A DNA stretch of 64,000 nt, from positions 1 to 64,000 of the forward strand of contig NZ_CP049259.1 of NCBI RefSeq assembly GCF_011047315.1, in the 5' to 3' direction. Both the position numbers and the translations under genes were made by a program. The notes beneath the pieces are model-generated. The model was given only the letters and a program-made list of their open reading frames with translations, was not told the DNA's origin and searched no databases. The DNA comes from Altererythrobacter sp. BO-6 (lineage in GTDB: Bacteria; Pseudomonadota; Alphaproteobacteria; Sphingomonadales; Sphingomonadaceae). Positions 56,315 to 64,000 of this stretch are shown here, piece by piece (the stretch's first letter is position 1; every line of letters starts with the position of its first letter).

Positions 56315-56788
56315 CTAAATAAGCGCGATAAATTCGCGCACCACCGCGCGGTACACATCGCGTTTGAACGGCACGATCAGATCGGGCAATTGCTCGGGCT
56401 CGACCCATTGCCAGCTATGGAATTCGGGCGGGTCATGCGCCTCGAGATTGACGTCCTCGTCGCTGCCGGTGAACCGGCCCAGGAACCAGTGCTGTTCCTG
56501 CCCGCGATATTTGCCGTCCCATAGCTTGCCGATCAAATCGTCCGGAAGGTCATAGCGCAGCGGCTCGCGGGTGCGCGAAATGATATCGACCAGATGCGCG
56601 CCGATGCCGGTTTCCTCATGCAGTTCGCGCAGCGCCGCTTCGGCCACATCTTCGCCCGGATCGATCCCGCCTTGCGGCATTTGCCAGGCGCCGAGATGTT
56701 GCGAGTCGATCCGCTGGCCGACGAATACCAGCCCCTGCCGGTTGGCGAGCATGAAGCCGGCGCAGGGCCGGTAACCAAGCCCGTTCAT
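56315..56788 (-). CDS. rppH: RNA pyrophosphohydrolase (Nudix)
   Basis: 157 residues. Removes pyrophosphate from the 5' end of mRNA, starting decay. The Nudix box is complete: GGIDPGEDVAEAALRELHEE followed by TG. Also YRPCAGFMLANRQGLVFVGQR and the RppH-type GQEQHWFLGRF and EFHSWQWVEPEQLPDLIVPF. The 5' end overlaps the upstream esterase stop by 4 bases. Confidence 0.94.
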   Translation of the reverse strand: MNGLGYRPCAGFMLANRQGLVFVGQRIDSQHLGAWQMPQGGIDPGEDVAEAALRELHEETGIGAHLVDIISRTREPLRYDLPDDLIGKLWDGKYRGQEQHWFLGRFTGSDEDVNLEAHDPPEFHSWQWVEPEQLPDLIVPFKRDVYRAVVREFIALI

Positions 56789-57735
56789 CGTTGCGCCCCC
56801 AACATCAGCTTCATCGCGGCGAATACGCGTTCGAGGTCCTGCTGGTAGCCGGGCACAGCTTGGCGCAGATTGGTGAAGCTGTGGGTGCCGCCCTTGATCT
56901 CCAGGAACACGTGCTCGATCCCGGCCGCGCTGAGCGCCGCGCCGTAATCGCGGCCCGAATCGCGGATCGGATCGAGGCTGGCCGTGACCAGCACCGTTGG
57001 CGGTGCAAGCGAATGATCGCCCAGGATAGGGAACCCGCGCGGGTCCGCCCGATCGGGGGCATAGGCCGCATCGAAGAACTCGACCGCGCCTTTCGTCAGG
57101 ATGAAGCCTTCCGCAAAGTCATCCATGCTGCGCGATCCCCTGGCATCGCTCGCCAGCGGAAAAATCGGCACCTGCAGCACAACCGGCACTGCGGCAGGCT
57201 GCGCGGCGAGCAGCTGGGCGACGACAATGGTGGCGTTCCCGCCCGCGCTGTCGCCCATCGGGATCAGTCCGGTCGCGCTGCGCCCCAGCGCTGCGGGCGA
57301 AGCTGCGACCCAGCGGCTGGCCGCTTCGCAATCCTCGATCGCGGCGGGGAAGGGGTGCTCGGGCGCGCGGCGGTAATCGACGGCGACCACGGGCAAATCC
57401 ATCTGGAATGCGATTTCGGTGCAGAGGCTGTGGTGCGTTGCAAGATCGCCAATCACGAAGCCGCCGCCGTGGTAGAACATGATCACCGGGCCGGGATCGC
57501 GCGTTTCGCGTGCATCGTAGAGCCGCAGCGGGATCTCGCCGCCCGGACCGGGGCAGGCAAGGTCGCGGATCACTGCCAGTTCGCGCGGCGGGGCATCGGC
57601 CATGCCGTGCAACGCGACATAGCCCGCCCGCGCCTGCTCCAGCGTCATGTCGGCGATCTTGGGCCCGCCCATGGCTGCAAGCGCATCGAGGAAGGCTTTT
57701 ACATCGGCGCGGATATAGGGTGTTTCGGCGACCAT
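56785..57735 (-). CDS. Alpha/beta hydrolase, hormone-sensitive lipase family
   Basis: 316 residues from the ATG at 57735 (MVAETPYIR); an ATG three codons earlier is also possible. Seen: the HSL oxyanion motif FYHGGGFVIGD, nucleophile elbow PMGDSAGGNATI, the acid in LDPIRDSGRDYG and the catalytic His in IKGGTHSFTNLR. A cytoplasmic carboxylesterase of unknown substrate. Upstream of rppH with a 4-base overlap. Confidence 0.9.
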   Translation of the reverse strand: MVAETPYIRADVKAFLDALAAMGGPKIADMTLEQARAGYVALHGMADAPPRELAVIRDLACPGPGGEIPLRLYDARETRDPGPVIMFYHGGGFVIGDLATHHSLCTEIAFQMDLPVVAVDYRRAPEHPFPAAIEDCEAASRWVAASPAALGRSATGLIPMGDSAGGNATIVVAQLLAAQPAAVPVVLQVPIFPLASDARGSRSMDDFAEGFILTKGAVEFFDAAYAPDRADPRGFPILGDHSLAPPTVLVTASLDPIRDSGRDYGAALSAAGIEHVFLEIKGGTHSFTNLRQAVPGYQQDLERVFAAMKLMLGAQR

Positions 57736-57910
57736 CCGGGGCATTCTCCTGCTGTTCTTTTCGACAGGTTAGACAGGCCCCAACCGCTTTTCCACTCGAC
57801 ATTTGCAGGCATAGGAGAAAAACTTCATTGCGGGAGAGGGGGGCGCGCAATAGGTGGCCTCCAGCAACGGAATTGTGCCGATGAATCGGCGCGCGCGACA
57901 AGGAATGCAC

Positions 57911-59779
57911 ATGGCGACCCAGGCCGCTGATACGCCGCCCGCGGCGGTACTCCAGGAACAACCCGATGCCGTGGTGGTCCGCTTTGCGGGCGACAGCGGC
58001 GACGGGATGCAGCTGACCGGGGGGCAGTTCACCCTGTCCACCGCGCTCGCCGGCAATGACCTGGCCACTTTCCCCGATTTCCCGGCGGAAATCCGCGCGC
58101 CGCAAGGCACGCTGTTCGGGGTGTCTGCGTTCCAGATCAATTTCGGCAGCCGCGAGATCAACACCGCGGGCGATGCGCCCGATGTGCTGGTGGCGATGAA
58201 CCCGGCGGCGCTGAAGGTGAACCTGTCCTCGCTCAAGCCCGGCGGACTGATCATCGCTGACACGGGTGAGTTCACCAAGCGCAACCTAGAGAAAGCCAAG
58301 TACGAGCAGAACCCGCTCGAAGACGGCAGCCTGGCGAAATACGATGTCCTCGCTTTCGATATCAGCGCGCTGACGATCGAAGCGGTCAAGGAATTCGGCC
58401 TTGGCAACAAGGATGCGCTGCGTTGCAAGAACATGTGGACGCTGGGGCTGGCGCTGTGGATGTTTGACCGCCCGCGTGAGCCGATCCATGCCTGGCTGAA
58501 CGCAAAATTTGCCAAGAAGCCGGAACTGGCCGGGGCCAATATCGCCGCGCTCGATGCCGGCCATGCCTATGGCGAGACGGCGGAACTGTCCGGCCCGCTC
58601 AAGCAGCTGCATATGCCGCCCACGCCGACCGAGCCGGGGCTTTACCGCACCATCACCGGGGCTGAAGCGGTGTCGCTCGGCCTTGTCGCTGGCGCACAGC
58701 TGGCGGGCCTGCCGATGTTCTTCGGCGGCTATCCGATCACGCCCGCGTCGGCGATCCTGCATCACCTCGCCCGGCTGAAGGAATACAACGTCACCACCTT
58801 CCAGGCGGAAGACGAGATCGCCGCGATCTGCGCTGCGATCGGCGCCAGCTATGCCGGGTCGCTGGGCGTAACCAGCTCGTCAGGCCCCGGTATTGCACTG
58901 AAGACCGAGGCGATGGGCCTTGCCATCATGACCGAACTGCCGCTGGTGATCGTCAATTCGCAGCGCGGCGGGCCGTCAACCGGCCTGCCGACCAAAACCG
59001 AGCAGAGCGACCTTTACCAGGCGATCTATGGCCGCAATGGCGATGCGCCGCTGCCGGTAATCGCCGCACGCAGCCCCGAAGACGCTTTCGAATGCGCGAT
59101 CGAGGCGTGCCGCATCGCAGTGGAATACATGACCCCGGTGATGCTGCTGACCGATGGCTACATCGCCAATGCCGCAGAGCCGTGGAAAGTGCCCGATCCG
59201 GCCAGCTACACCCCGTTCCCTGCGAAATTCCTCACAGAAAAGAACGACGGCGATCGGTTGCTGCCCTACAAGCGCGATGCCAAGGGCGCGCGGCCGTGGA
59301 TCAAGCCGGGTACGCCGGGCCTGATGCACCGGATCGGCGGGATCGAGAAGGCGCAGAACACCGGCCACATCGACTATTCGCCCGAGAACCACCAGGCGAT
59401 GACCGATGCGAGGCAGAACAAGGTGCTGGGCGTTACCGTGCCCGACCAGGAGGTTTGCCTGGGCGAACCGGGCGGCAAGCTGGCCGTGGTGGGCTGGGGC
59501 AGCACCTATGGCCCGATCCACCGGGCGGTGCGCGTGGCGCGCAGCAAGGGGATGGACGTCAGCCATATCCATGTGCGCCACATCTGGCCGCTGCCGGGCA
59601 ATCTGGGCGAATTGCTCAAGAGCTATGACAAGGTGCTGGTGCCTGAAATGAACACCGGCCAGTTCAAGACTGTGCTGCGCGACCAGTACCTGGTCGATGC
59701 CCAGCCGCTCAACAAGACCAGCGGGCAGCCGTTTTACATCCACGAGCTTGAAGCCGCGATCGAGGAGGCCTTGGCATGA
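57911..59779 (+). CDS. korA: 2-oxoacid:ferredoxin oxidoreductase, fused gamma-alpha subunit
   Basis: 622 residues from ATG 57911, with AAGGA seven bases upstream. Oxidatively decarboxylates a 2-oxoacid (most likely 2-oxoglutarate) to the acyl-CoA using ferredoxin. The N-terminal gamma domain (about 15-190) begins VVVRFAGDSGDGMQLTGGQF; the alpha domain has GYPITPASAILHHLARL, FQAEDEIAAICAAIGASYAG, TSSSGPGIALKTEA and QRGGPSTGLPTKTEQSDL. This fused form is typical of aerobic KorA. Coupled to korB by a 4-base overlap. Confidence 0.92.
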   Translation: MATQAADTPPAAVLQEQPDAVVVRFAGDSGDGMQLTGGQFTLSTALAGNDLATFPDFPAEIRAPQGTLFGVSAFQINFGSREINTAGDAPDVLVAMNPAALKVNLSSLKPGGLIIADTGEFTKRNLEKAKYEQNPLEDGSLAKYDVLAFDISALTIEAVKEFGLGNKDALRCKNMWTLGLALWMFDRPREPIHAWLNAKFAKKPELAGANIAALDAGHAYGETAELSGPLKQLHMPPTPTEPGLYRTITGAEAVSLGLVAGAQLAGLPMFFGGYPITPASAILHHLARLKEYNVTTFQAEDEIAAICAAIGASYAGSLGVTSSSGPGIALKTEAMGLAIMTELPLVIVNSQRGGPSTGLPTKTEQSDLYQAIYGRNGDAPLPVIAARSPEDAFECAIEACRIAVEYMTPVMLLTDGYIANAAEPWKVPDPASYTPFPAKFLTEKNDGDRLLPYKRDAKGARPWIKPGTPGLMHRIGGIEKAQNTGHIDYSPENHQAMTDARQNKVLGVTVPDQEVCLGEPGGKLAVVGWGSTYGPIHRAVRVARSKGMDVSHIHVRHIWPLPGNLGELLKSYDKVLVPEMNTGQFKTVLRDQYLVDAQPLNKTSGQPFYIHELEAAIEEALA

Positions 59780-60817
59780 ACGAGATGACCAAAGTCACGG
59801 TGGAAACCACGCTCAAGGATTGGGAAACCGACCAGGAAGTGCGCTGGTGCCCGGGTTGCGGGGACTACGCGATCCTGAAGGCGGTGCAGCGCACCCTGCC
59901 GCAGCTTGGCGCGAACCCTTCGAACACCTGCTTCATCAGCGGAATCGGCTGCTCCAGCCGCTTCCCCTATTACATGGAGACTTACGGCTTCCACACCATC
60001 CACGGCCGCGCGCCGGCGGTGGCGACGGGGGTGAAGCTGGCCAATCCCGATCTCGATGTGTGGCTGGTAACCGGCGACGGTGACGGTCTGTCGATCGGCG
60101 GTAATCACATGCTGCATGTGCTGCGCCGCAATGTGAACATGCAGATCATGCTGTTCAACAACGAGATTTACGGCCTCACCAAGGGGCAGGCATCGCCCAC
60201 CAGCCGCGAGGGGACGCGCAGCCCGTCCACCCCGATCGGTTCGGTCGATCGCCCGGCCAACCCTTGCGCCTTCGCGCTGGGTGCAGGCGCGCGCTTTATC
60301 GGGCGCGGTTTCGACGTGTCGAAGAACCTGCCCGATGTGCTTAAGGCTGCGCACGCCCACCAGGGGGCGGCCTTCATCGAGATCTTCCAGAACTGCATCG
60401 TCTACAACAAGGACGTGTTCAACGATTTCGCCGCGCCCAAGGGGGCGGAGGATCGCCAGCTGTGGCTGGAGCATGGCCAGCCGATGCTGTTTGCGGGCGG
60501 CACGCAGGGGATCGCGCTTCGATCGCGAGAACCTGTGCCTCAAGGTGGTCGATGTAGCGGACGGCGATTGGGAAGCGGCAGGCGTGCTGGTGCACGATGC
60601 CACCAACCGTAGCGTCGCCCATATGCTGATCGAAATGCCGTTCGGCCCGTTCCCGATGGCGCTGGGCGTGCTCTATGACGATCCGCGCCCGACCTTCGAA
60701 AGCGCGGTGGCGGGCGAACGCGAACGGGCAACCGCAGGCAAGCAGGCGAACCTCGCCAAGCTGCTCGGCACGGGGCAGACCTGGACGGTGAGCGGGACGG
60801 CACAGGATCCCATTTGA
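59776..60817 (+). pseudogene. korB: 2-oxoacid:ferredoxin oxidoreductase beta subunit, +1 frameshift
   Basis: TPP-binding catalytic subunit, partner of korA. Seen: VRWCPGCGDYAILKAVQR, SGIGCSSRFPYYM, the TPP motif GDGDGLSIGGNHMLH, NNEIYGLTKGQASPTS and FIEIFQNCIVYNKD. Near 60516-60520 one extra T shifts the frame. The next frame carries on with DRENLCLKVVDVADGDWEAA and ends at 60817. With the base removed the product is 346 residues, the family's length. Sequencing error and true inactivation cannot be told apart here. Confidence 0.9.
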
Positions 60818-60863
60818 TCCAACCTTCATTCAATTAGCGTAGCGACAGGCCGGGCCGGCACTA

Positions 60864-61814
60864 ATGGACAATCTGACCCATTCACTCGTTGGTGCGCTGC
60901 TGGGGCAGGCGGGGCTCAAGCGCAAGACGGGCCTTGCCATGCCCGCGCTGATCATCGGCGCCAACCTGCCCGATGTCGATGCGGCGTGCTTCTTCTGGCT
61001 TGAAGGGCAGGAGCATCTGGGTTTCCGCCGCGGGATCACGCATGGACCGCCTGCGCTGGTGCTGTTGCCGCTGATCCTCGCAGGATTGCTGTGGGGCTAT
61101 GACCGCTGGCAAACGAAGCGCGGGAAACGCCCTGAGGGGCGCTTGCCGGTCAGCTTCAAATGGCTGTTTCTGCTGAGCTTCATCGGCTGCCTGACCCACC
61201 CGGCGCTCGACTGGCTCAATGTCTATGGCATCCGCCTGCTTGAGCCGTTTTCGTCGCAGTGGTTCTATGGCGACACGCTGTTCATCATCGACGTATGGCT
61301 GTGGGCGCTGATGGGCTTTGCGACCTGGTTCTCGCTGCGGCGAGAGAAGCGGGGCGGGGATTGGATGAAGCCCGCGCGCGTGGCGATAGCGTTGGCGCTG
61401 GCGTATATCGGGCTGAATGGGGCTATCACGCATTACTATGAATCGGTGAAGGGCACTTTGCTTGAACCCTATCCGACAATTGCTATCGCCAGCCCGCCAC
61501 CACTCGCATTTTGGGTGCGCGAGCGGATTATCCAGACCGAGGATGGCCGCTGGTATTCCAACGCATGGACTGGTGAGAACATCGGATATGGATACCACGC
61601 ACAGGATGCCGCGCTCTGTAGGTTGCCAGCTGATGCTGCCCAAGAGTCCGATGAGGCAGGCGCATTTATGCTCTGGGCCCGTGCGCCGTTCGCCGAGCGG
61701 GCGGATGACGGCTCGGTGATCCTGCGCGATGCGCGGTTCTACGATCCGCGCGCGCGGGACCGGTTCTCGGTCGCGCTTCCGCAAGTGGAATGCAAGGAAC
61801 TTCCGTCTCCTTGA
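60864..61814 (+). CDS. YdjM-like metal-dependent membrane hydrolase
   Basis: 316 residues. N-terminal DNLTHSLVGALLGQAGL and GANLPDVDAACFF are the conserved metal-site region of the YdjM/DUF457 family; HGPPALVLLPLILAGLLWG and CLTHPALDWLNVYGIRL supply further histidines and aspartates. Four to five membrane helices, then a C-terminal soluble domain (about 195-316). Reaction unknown. Followed by an extragenic palindromic repeat. Confidence 0.85.
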   Translation: MDNLTHSLVGALLGQAGLKRKTGLAMPALIIGANLPDVDAACFFWLEGQEHLGFRRGITHGPPALVLLPLILAGLLWGYDRWQTKRGKRPEGRLPVSFKWLFLLSFIGCLTHPALDWLNVYGIRLLEPFSSQWFYGDTLFIIDVWLWALMGFATWFSLRREKRGGDWMKPARVAIALALAYIGLNGAITHYYESVKGTLLEPYPTIAIASPPPLAFWVRERIIQTEDGRWYSNAWTGENIGYGYHAQDAALCRLPADAAQESDEAGAFMLWARAPFAERADDGSVILRDARFYDPRARDRFSVALPQVECKELPSP

Positions 61815-61815
61815 T

Positions 61816-61904
61816 TCGTCATTGCGAGCGAAGCGAAGCAATCCAGAGCGGCGCGCGATACGCTCTGGATTGCCGCGTCGCCTTCGGCTCCTCGCAATGA
61901 CGAA
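61816..61904. repeat. Extragenic palindromic repeat (CGTCATTGCGAGCG type)
   Basis: The left arm (61816-61850, TTCGTCATTGCGAGCGAAGC onward) and right arm (61861-61904, ending CTCGCAATGACGAA) pair over most of their length, with CAATCCAGAGCG / CGCTCTGGATTG nearest the loop. This is a well-known dispersed repeat of many bacterial genomes. It fills the gap between the YdjM-like and photolyase genes. Confidence 0.85.
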
Positions 61905-61919
61905 GAAAAAGAGTAGCGA

Positions 61920-63308
61920 ATGACCCAACCCCAAATCGTCTGGCTGCGACGCGATCTGCGCATGGCCGACAATCCCGCGCTCTATCATGCCGCGCAGGCC
62001 GGGCCTGTGATCGCGGTCTATGTGCTCGATGACGCGCGTGCCGGTTCGCACAAGTATGGCGGCGCATCGCGCTGGTGGCTGCACCATGCGCTGGAGGATC
62101 TCGCCGCGAGCCTTGCGAAGCGACATGCGAGGCTGATCCTGCTGCGCGGCGATACGGTGGAGGAACTCGCCAAGATCGCTGAGGAAACTGGCGCCGAGGC
62201 GGTCCATGCCAACCGCCATTACGAGCCATGGTGGCGCAAGGCGCAGGGAGAGCTCAAGGAACGCCTGGAGCTCAAGCTCTACGATGCCAACTACCTGCTG
62301 CCGCCCGGCGCGGTGGTGACCGGATCTGGCACGCCGTACAAGATCTACACGCCGTTCTCGAAAGCGACGCTGGAACAGCTCCCGCCGCGCGATGTGCTGC
62401 CGGAGCCGGAGACGGTCTCATCACCCGATACTTGGCCCTCCAGCGACGCGCTGGAGGACTGGAACCTCCTCCCGACACATCCCGACTGGGCGGGCGGGAT
62501 GCGCGACTTCTGGCAGGTCAGCGAAGCCGCCGCGCACGAGCGGCTCGGCTGGTGGGAAGACCATGTCGATGACTATCAGGAAGATCGCAATCTCCCCTCG
62601 GTCGACAAGACCAGCCAACTTTCGCCCTACCTGCATTTCGGGCAGGTCAGCCCGATACAAATATGGCATTCACTCAAGGATAAACGCTCATACGGCTGGA
62701 AGACGTTCGAAAAGGAGCTGATCTGGCGCGACTACGCGCAGAACGCGATCTGCCAGTTCCCCCGGTACGCGCTCGATAACTATCGCGACGAGTTCGATAA
62801 AATCGAATGGCGCGACCCGGAAACCGACGAGAGCGCCGCGCGCGACCTCAAGGCCTGGCAGCAGGGCCGCACCGGCTACCCGATCGTCGATGCCGGGATG
62901 CGCCAGCTGTGGCAGACCGGCTGGATGCACAACCGCGTGCGGATGATCGCGGCGAGTTTCCTGATCAAGCATCTGCTGATCGACTGGCGTGAGGGGGAGC
63001 AGTGGTTCTGGGACACGCTGGTCGATGCTGATTACGCCAGCAACGCGACCAATTGGCAATGGACCGCGGGCACGGGGGTCGATTCGAACATGTTCGTGCG
63101 GATCATGGCGCCGCTCAGCCAGTCGGAGAAGTTCGACGCTGCGGGCTACATCCGCCAATATGTGCCCGAACTCGCCGATCTCGACGAACCCTTCGTCCAC
63201 GACCCGCCCGATCATATGCGCGGGCGCTATCCGGCCAGGATCATCGGCCACAGGGAAGGGCGCGAGCGCGCGCTGGCCGCATATAAGGCGATGAAGGGCT
63301 ACGGATAG
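61920..63308 (+). CDS. phrB: Deoxyribodipyrimidine photo-lyase
   Basis: Light-driven repair of cyclobutane pyrimidine dimers. 462 residues. Antenna domain (1-130) begins IVWLRRDLRMADNPALYHA; the FAD domain has SQLSPYLHFGQVSPIQIW, LIWRDYAQNAICQFP, GRTGYPIVDAGMRQLWQTGW (DNA and FAD contact), MHNRVRMIAASFL, and NWQWTAGTGVDSNMFVRIM. In the last block NMFVRIMAP stands where many class I enzymes have PYFRIFNP. Class I CPD photolyase is the best call; cryptochrome-like function cannot be excluded. Confidence 0.93.
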   Translation: MTQPQIVWLRRDLRMADNPALYHAAQAGPVIAVYVLDDARAGSHKYGGASRWWLHHALEDLAASLAKRHARLILLRGDTVEELAKIAEETGAEAVHANRHYEPWWRKAQGELKERLELKLYDANYLLPPGAVVTGSGTPYKIYTPFSKATLEQLPPRDVLPEPETVSSPDTWPSSDALEDWNLLPTHPDWAGGMRDFWQVSEAAAHERLGWWEDHVDDYQEDRNLPSVDKTSQLSPYLHFGQVSPIQIWHSLKDKRSYGWKTFEKELIWRDYAQNAICQFPRYALDNYRDEFDKIEWRDPETDESAARDLKAWQQGRTGYPIVDAGMRQLWQTGWMHNRVRMIAASFLIKHLLIDWREGEQWFWDTLVDADYASNATNWQWTAGTGVDSNMFVRIMAPLSQSEKFDAAGYIRQYVPELADLDEPFVHDPPDHMRGRYPARIIGHREGRERALAAYKAMKGYG

Positions 63309-63369
63309 GCTTGCCCCTGCGAAGCACGCTCCATAGGGTGCGCGCAAACAGACGCAGGGAGAGAGAATA

Positions 63370-64000
63370 ATGCGGCTTGGGTTGAGCAGCGCGGCAATGG
63401 CGCTGGCGCTGAGCGGGTGCGCGGCGAGCTATGCCGGGCCGGTCGAGACTGGCGCCACACAAGTGGCGGCGGTCACCATGGTCACTCCGCCAGAGCGCGA
63501 CCCTTCCGAACTGGAGGTGCTGTTCTGGACCGATGCCCAGCGTGCAGACCGGTTCCGCAAGATGGAACAGTGGTTCGCCGGGCACGAAGTTGCTGCTGCG
63601 CCAGAACCGCGGGCCCTGCCGGATGGTGCGCCGCTCAGTCCCGAACTCGCGGCGGATGTGCACGCCTTCATGGAAGCGACCAACGCCGTGGGCGTGATGG
63701 TGCTGCAGGATGGCAGGAAGCGCTACGAGTCCTATCGGCTCGGCTTCGGGCCGGACCAGCGCTGGACCAGCTTCTCGGTCGCCAAGAGCTTTACCGCCAC
63801 CCTGCTGGGTGCGGCGGTGAAGGATGGCTTCATCAAGAGCCTGGACGATCCGGTCACCCGCTATGTCCCGGCGCTGGCGGGATCCGCCTATGACGGGGTT
63901 ACCGTCGAGCAGATCGCAACGATGACTTCGGGCGTGGCCTGGAACGAGGACTATACCGATCCCAAGAGCGACGTGGCGCAGATGAACCGGTTCGTGGTCG
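63370..64000 (+). CDS. Serine beta-lactamase-like hydrolase, lipoprotein (3' end outside window)
   Basis: Starts at ATG 63370 (behind GGGAGAGAAT) and runs off the right edge with 210 codons visible. Signal peptide with lipobox ALSGC (Cys17). The catalytic S-x-x-K motif is present in WTSFSVAKSFTATLLGAA, after YRLGFGPDQR, with VTRYVPALAGSAYDGVTVEQ and MTSGVAWNEDY following. This is the beta-lactamase-family (class C-like / esterase EstB-type) fold; the Tyr-x-Asn motif would lie beyond the visible part. True beta-lactamase activity is not implied. Confidence 0.87.
   Translation, partial: MRLGLSSAAMALALSGCAASYAGPVETGATQVAAVTMVTPPERDPSELEVLFWTDAQRADRFRKMEQWFAGHEVAAAPEPRALPDGAPLSPELAADVHAFMEATNAVGVMVLQDGRKRYESYRLGFGPDQRWTSFSVAKSFTATLLGAAVKDGFIKSLDDPVTRYVPALAGSAYDGVTVEQIATMTSGVAWNEDYTDPKSDVAQMNRFVV

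Overview
The window is about 64 kb of GC-rich, densely packed bacterial chromosome. Gene content (class I PHA synthase with a medium-chain-type depolymerase, a bamD/recN/ligA neighbourhood, sdhCDA, fused 2-oxoacid:ferredoxin oxidoreductase, B3 metallo-beta-lactamase, GTG starts and many 4-base ATGA/GTGA overlaps) points to an aerobic alphaproteobacterium of the Sphingomonadales, most likely Erythrobacteraceae (Erythrobacter/Altererythrobacter-like). That placement is inference from gene content; there is no rRNA or tRNA gene in the window to anchor it.

Layout. 0-2.3 kb: a divergent pair, a MurC/Mpl-like Mur ligase (cut by the left edge) and an LD-carboxypeptidase, suggesting murein recycling. 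2.4-6.0 kb: fabD (frameshifted), an unknown secreted protein, fabG and dnaN. 6.1-9.4 kb: DUF2855 protein, epoxide-hydrolase-like enzyme and adrenodoxin-reductase-type flavoprotein. 9.4-12.0 kb: PHA depolymerase and PHA synthase. 12.3-16.8 kb: two tandem PAS-GGDEF-EAL-PilZ proteins, the second with a degenerate EAL domain. 16.9-18.7 kb: lepA. 18.7-22.0 kb: a small accessory island with several repeat families, an unknown membrane protein of atypical composition, a gene remnant, a HigBA-type toxin-antitoxin pair and a terminase-small-subunit-like HTH protein. 22.0-28.8 kb: bamD, nhaA behind a structured leader, recN, DUF2165 and ligA (frameshifted, with a palindromic repeat lying in its coding frame). 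28.8-34.2 kb: FAH-family protein, dihaem cytochrome c, sterol-desaturase-family oxidase, CinA-C protein and a DGPF/ECF42-type sigma pair. 34.2-38.8 kb: DUF2459, prmA, B3 metallo-beta-lactamase, SDR, CPBP protease and PadR with a palindromic operator. 38.9-43.6 kb: sdhCDA without sdhB, then DUF2269, saccharopine-dehydrogenase-like and DCC proteins. 43.6-49.8 kb: secreted M20 and C13 peptidases with matching leaders, an esterase-like/cyclophilin fusion and a BlaI-M56 regulatory pair. 49.8-57.7 kb: zinc peptidase, 3-hydroxybutyrate dehydrogenase, M28 peptidase, guaB, an RsmB-type methyltransferase, TPR protein, rppH and an HSL-type esterase. 57.9-64 kb: korAB (korB frameshifted), YdjM-like membrane protein, photolyase and the start of a serine beta-lactamase-like lipoprotein.

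Functional themes are envelope and peptidoglycan metabolism with beta-lactam-type sensing and resistance, carbon storage (PhaC, PhaZ, Bdh), c-di-GMP signalling and redox metabolism. Three highly conserved genes (fabD, ligA, korB) each carry one extra base; because two are normally essential, sequencing or assembly error is the simplest explanation. The most interesting candidates for new biology are the palindrome inside ligA, the structured nhaA leader, the asymmetric GGDEF-EAL-PilZ pair, the beta-propeller/cyclophilin fusion, the BlaI-M56 system with a coiled-coil output domain, and the unknown membrane protein in the island.
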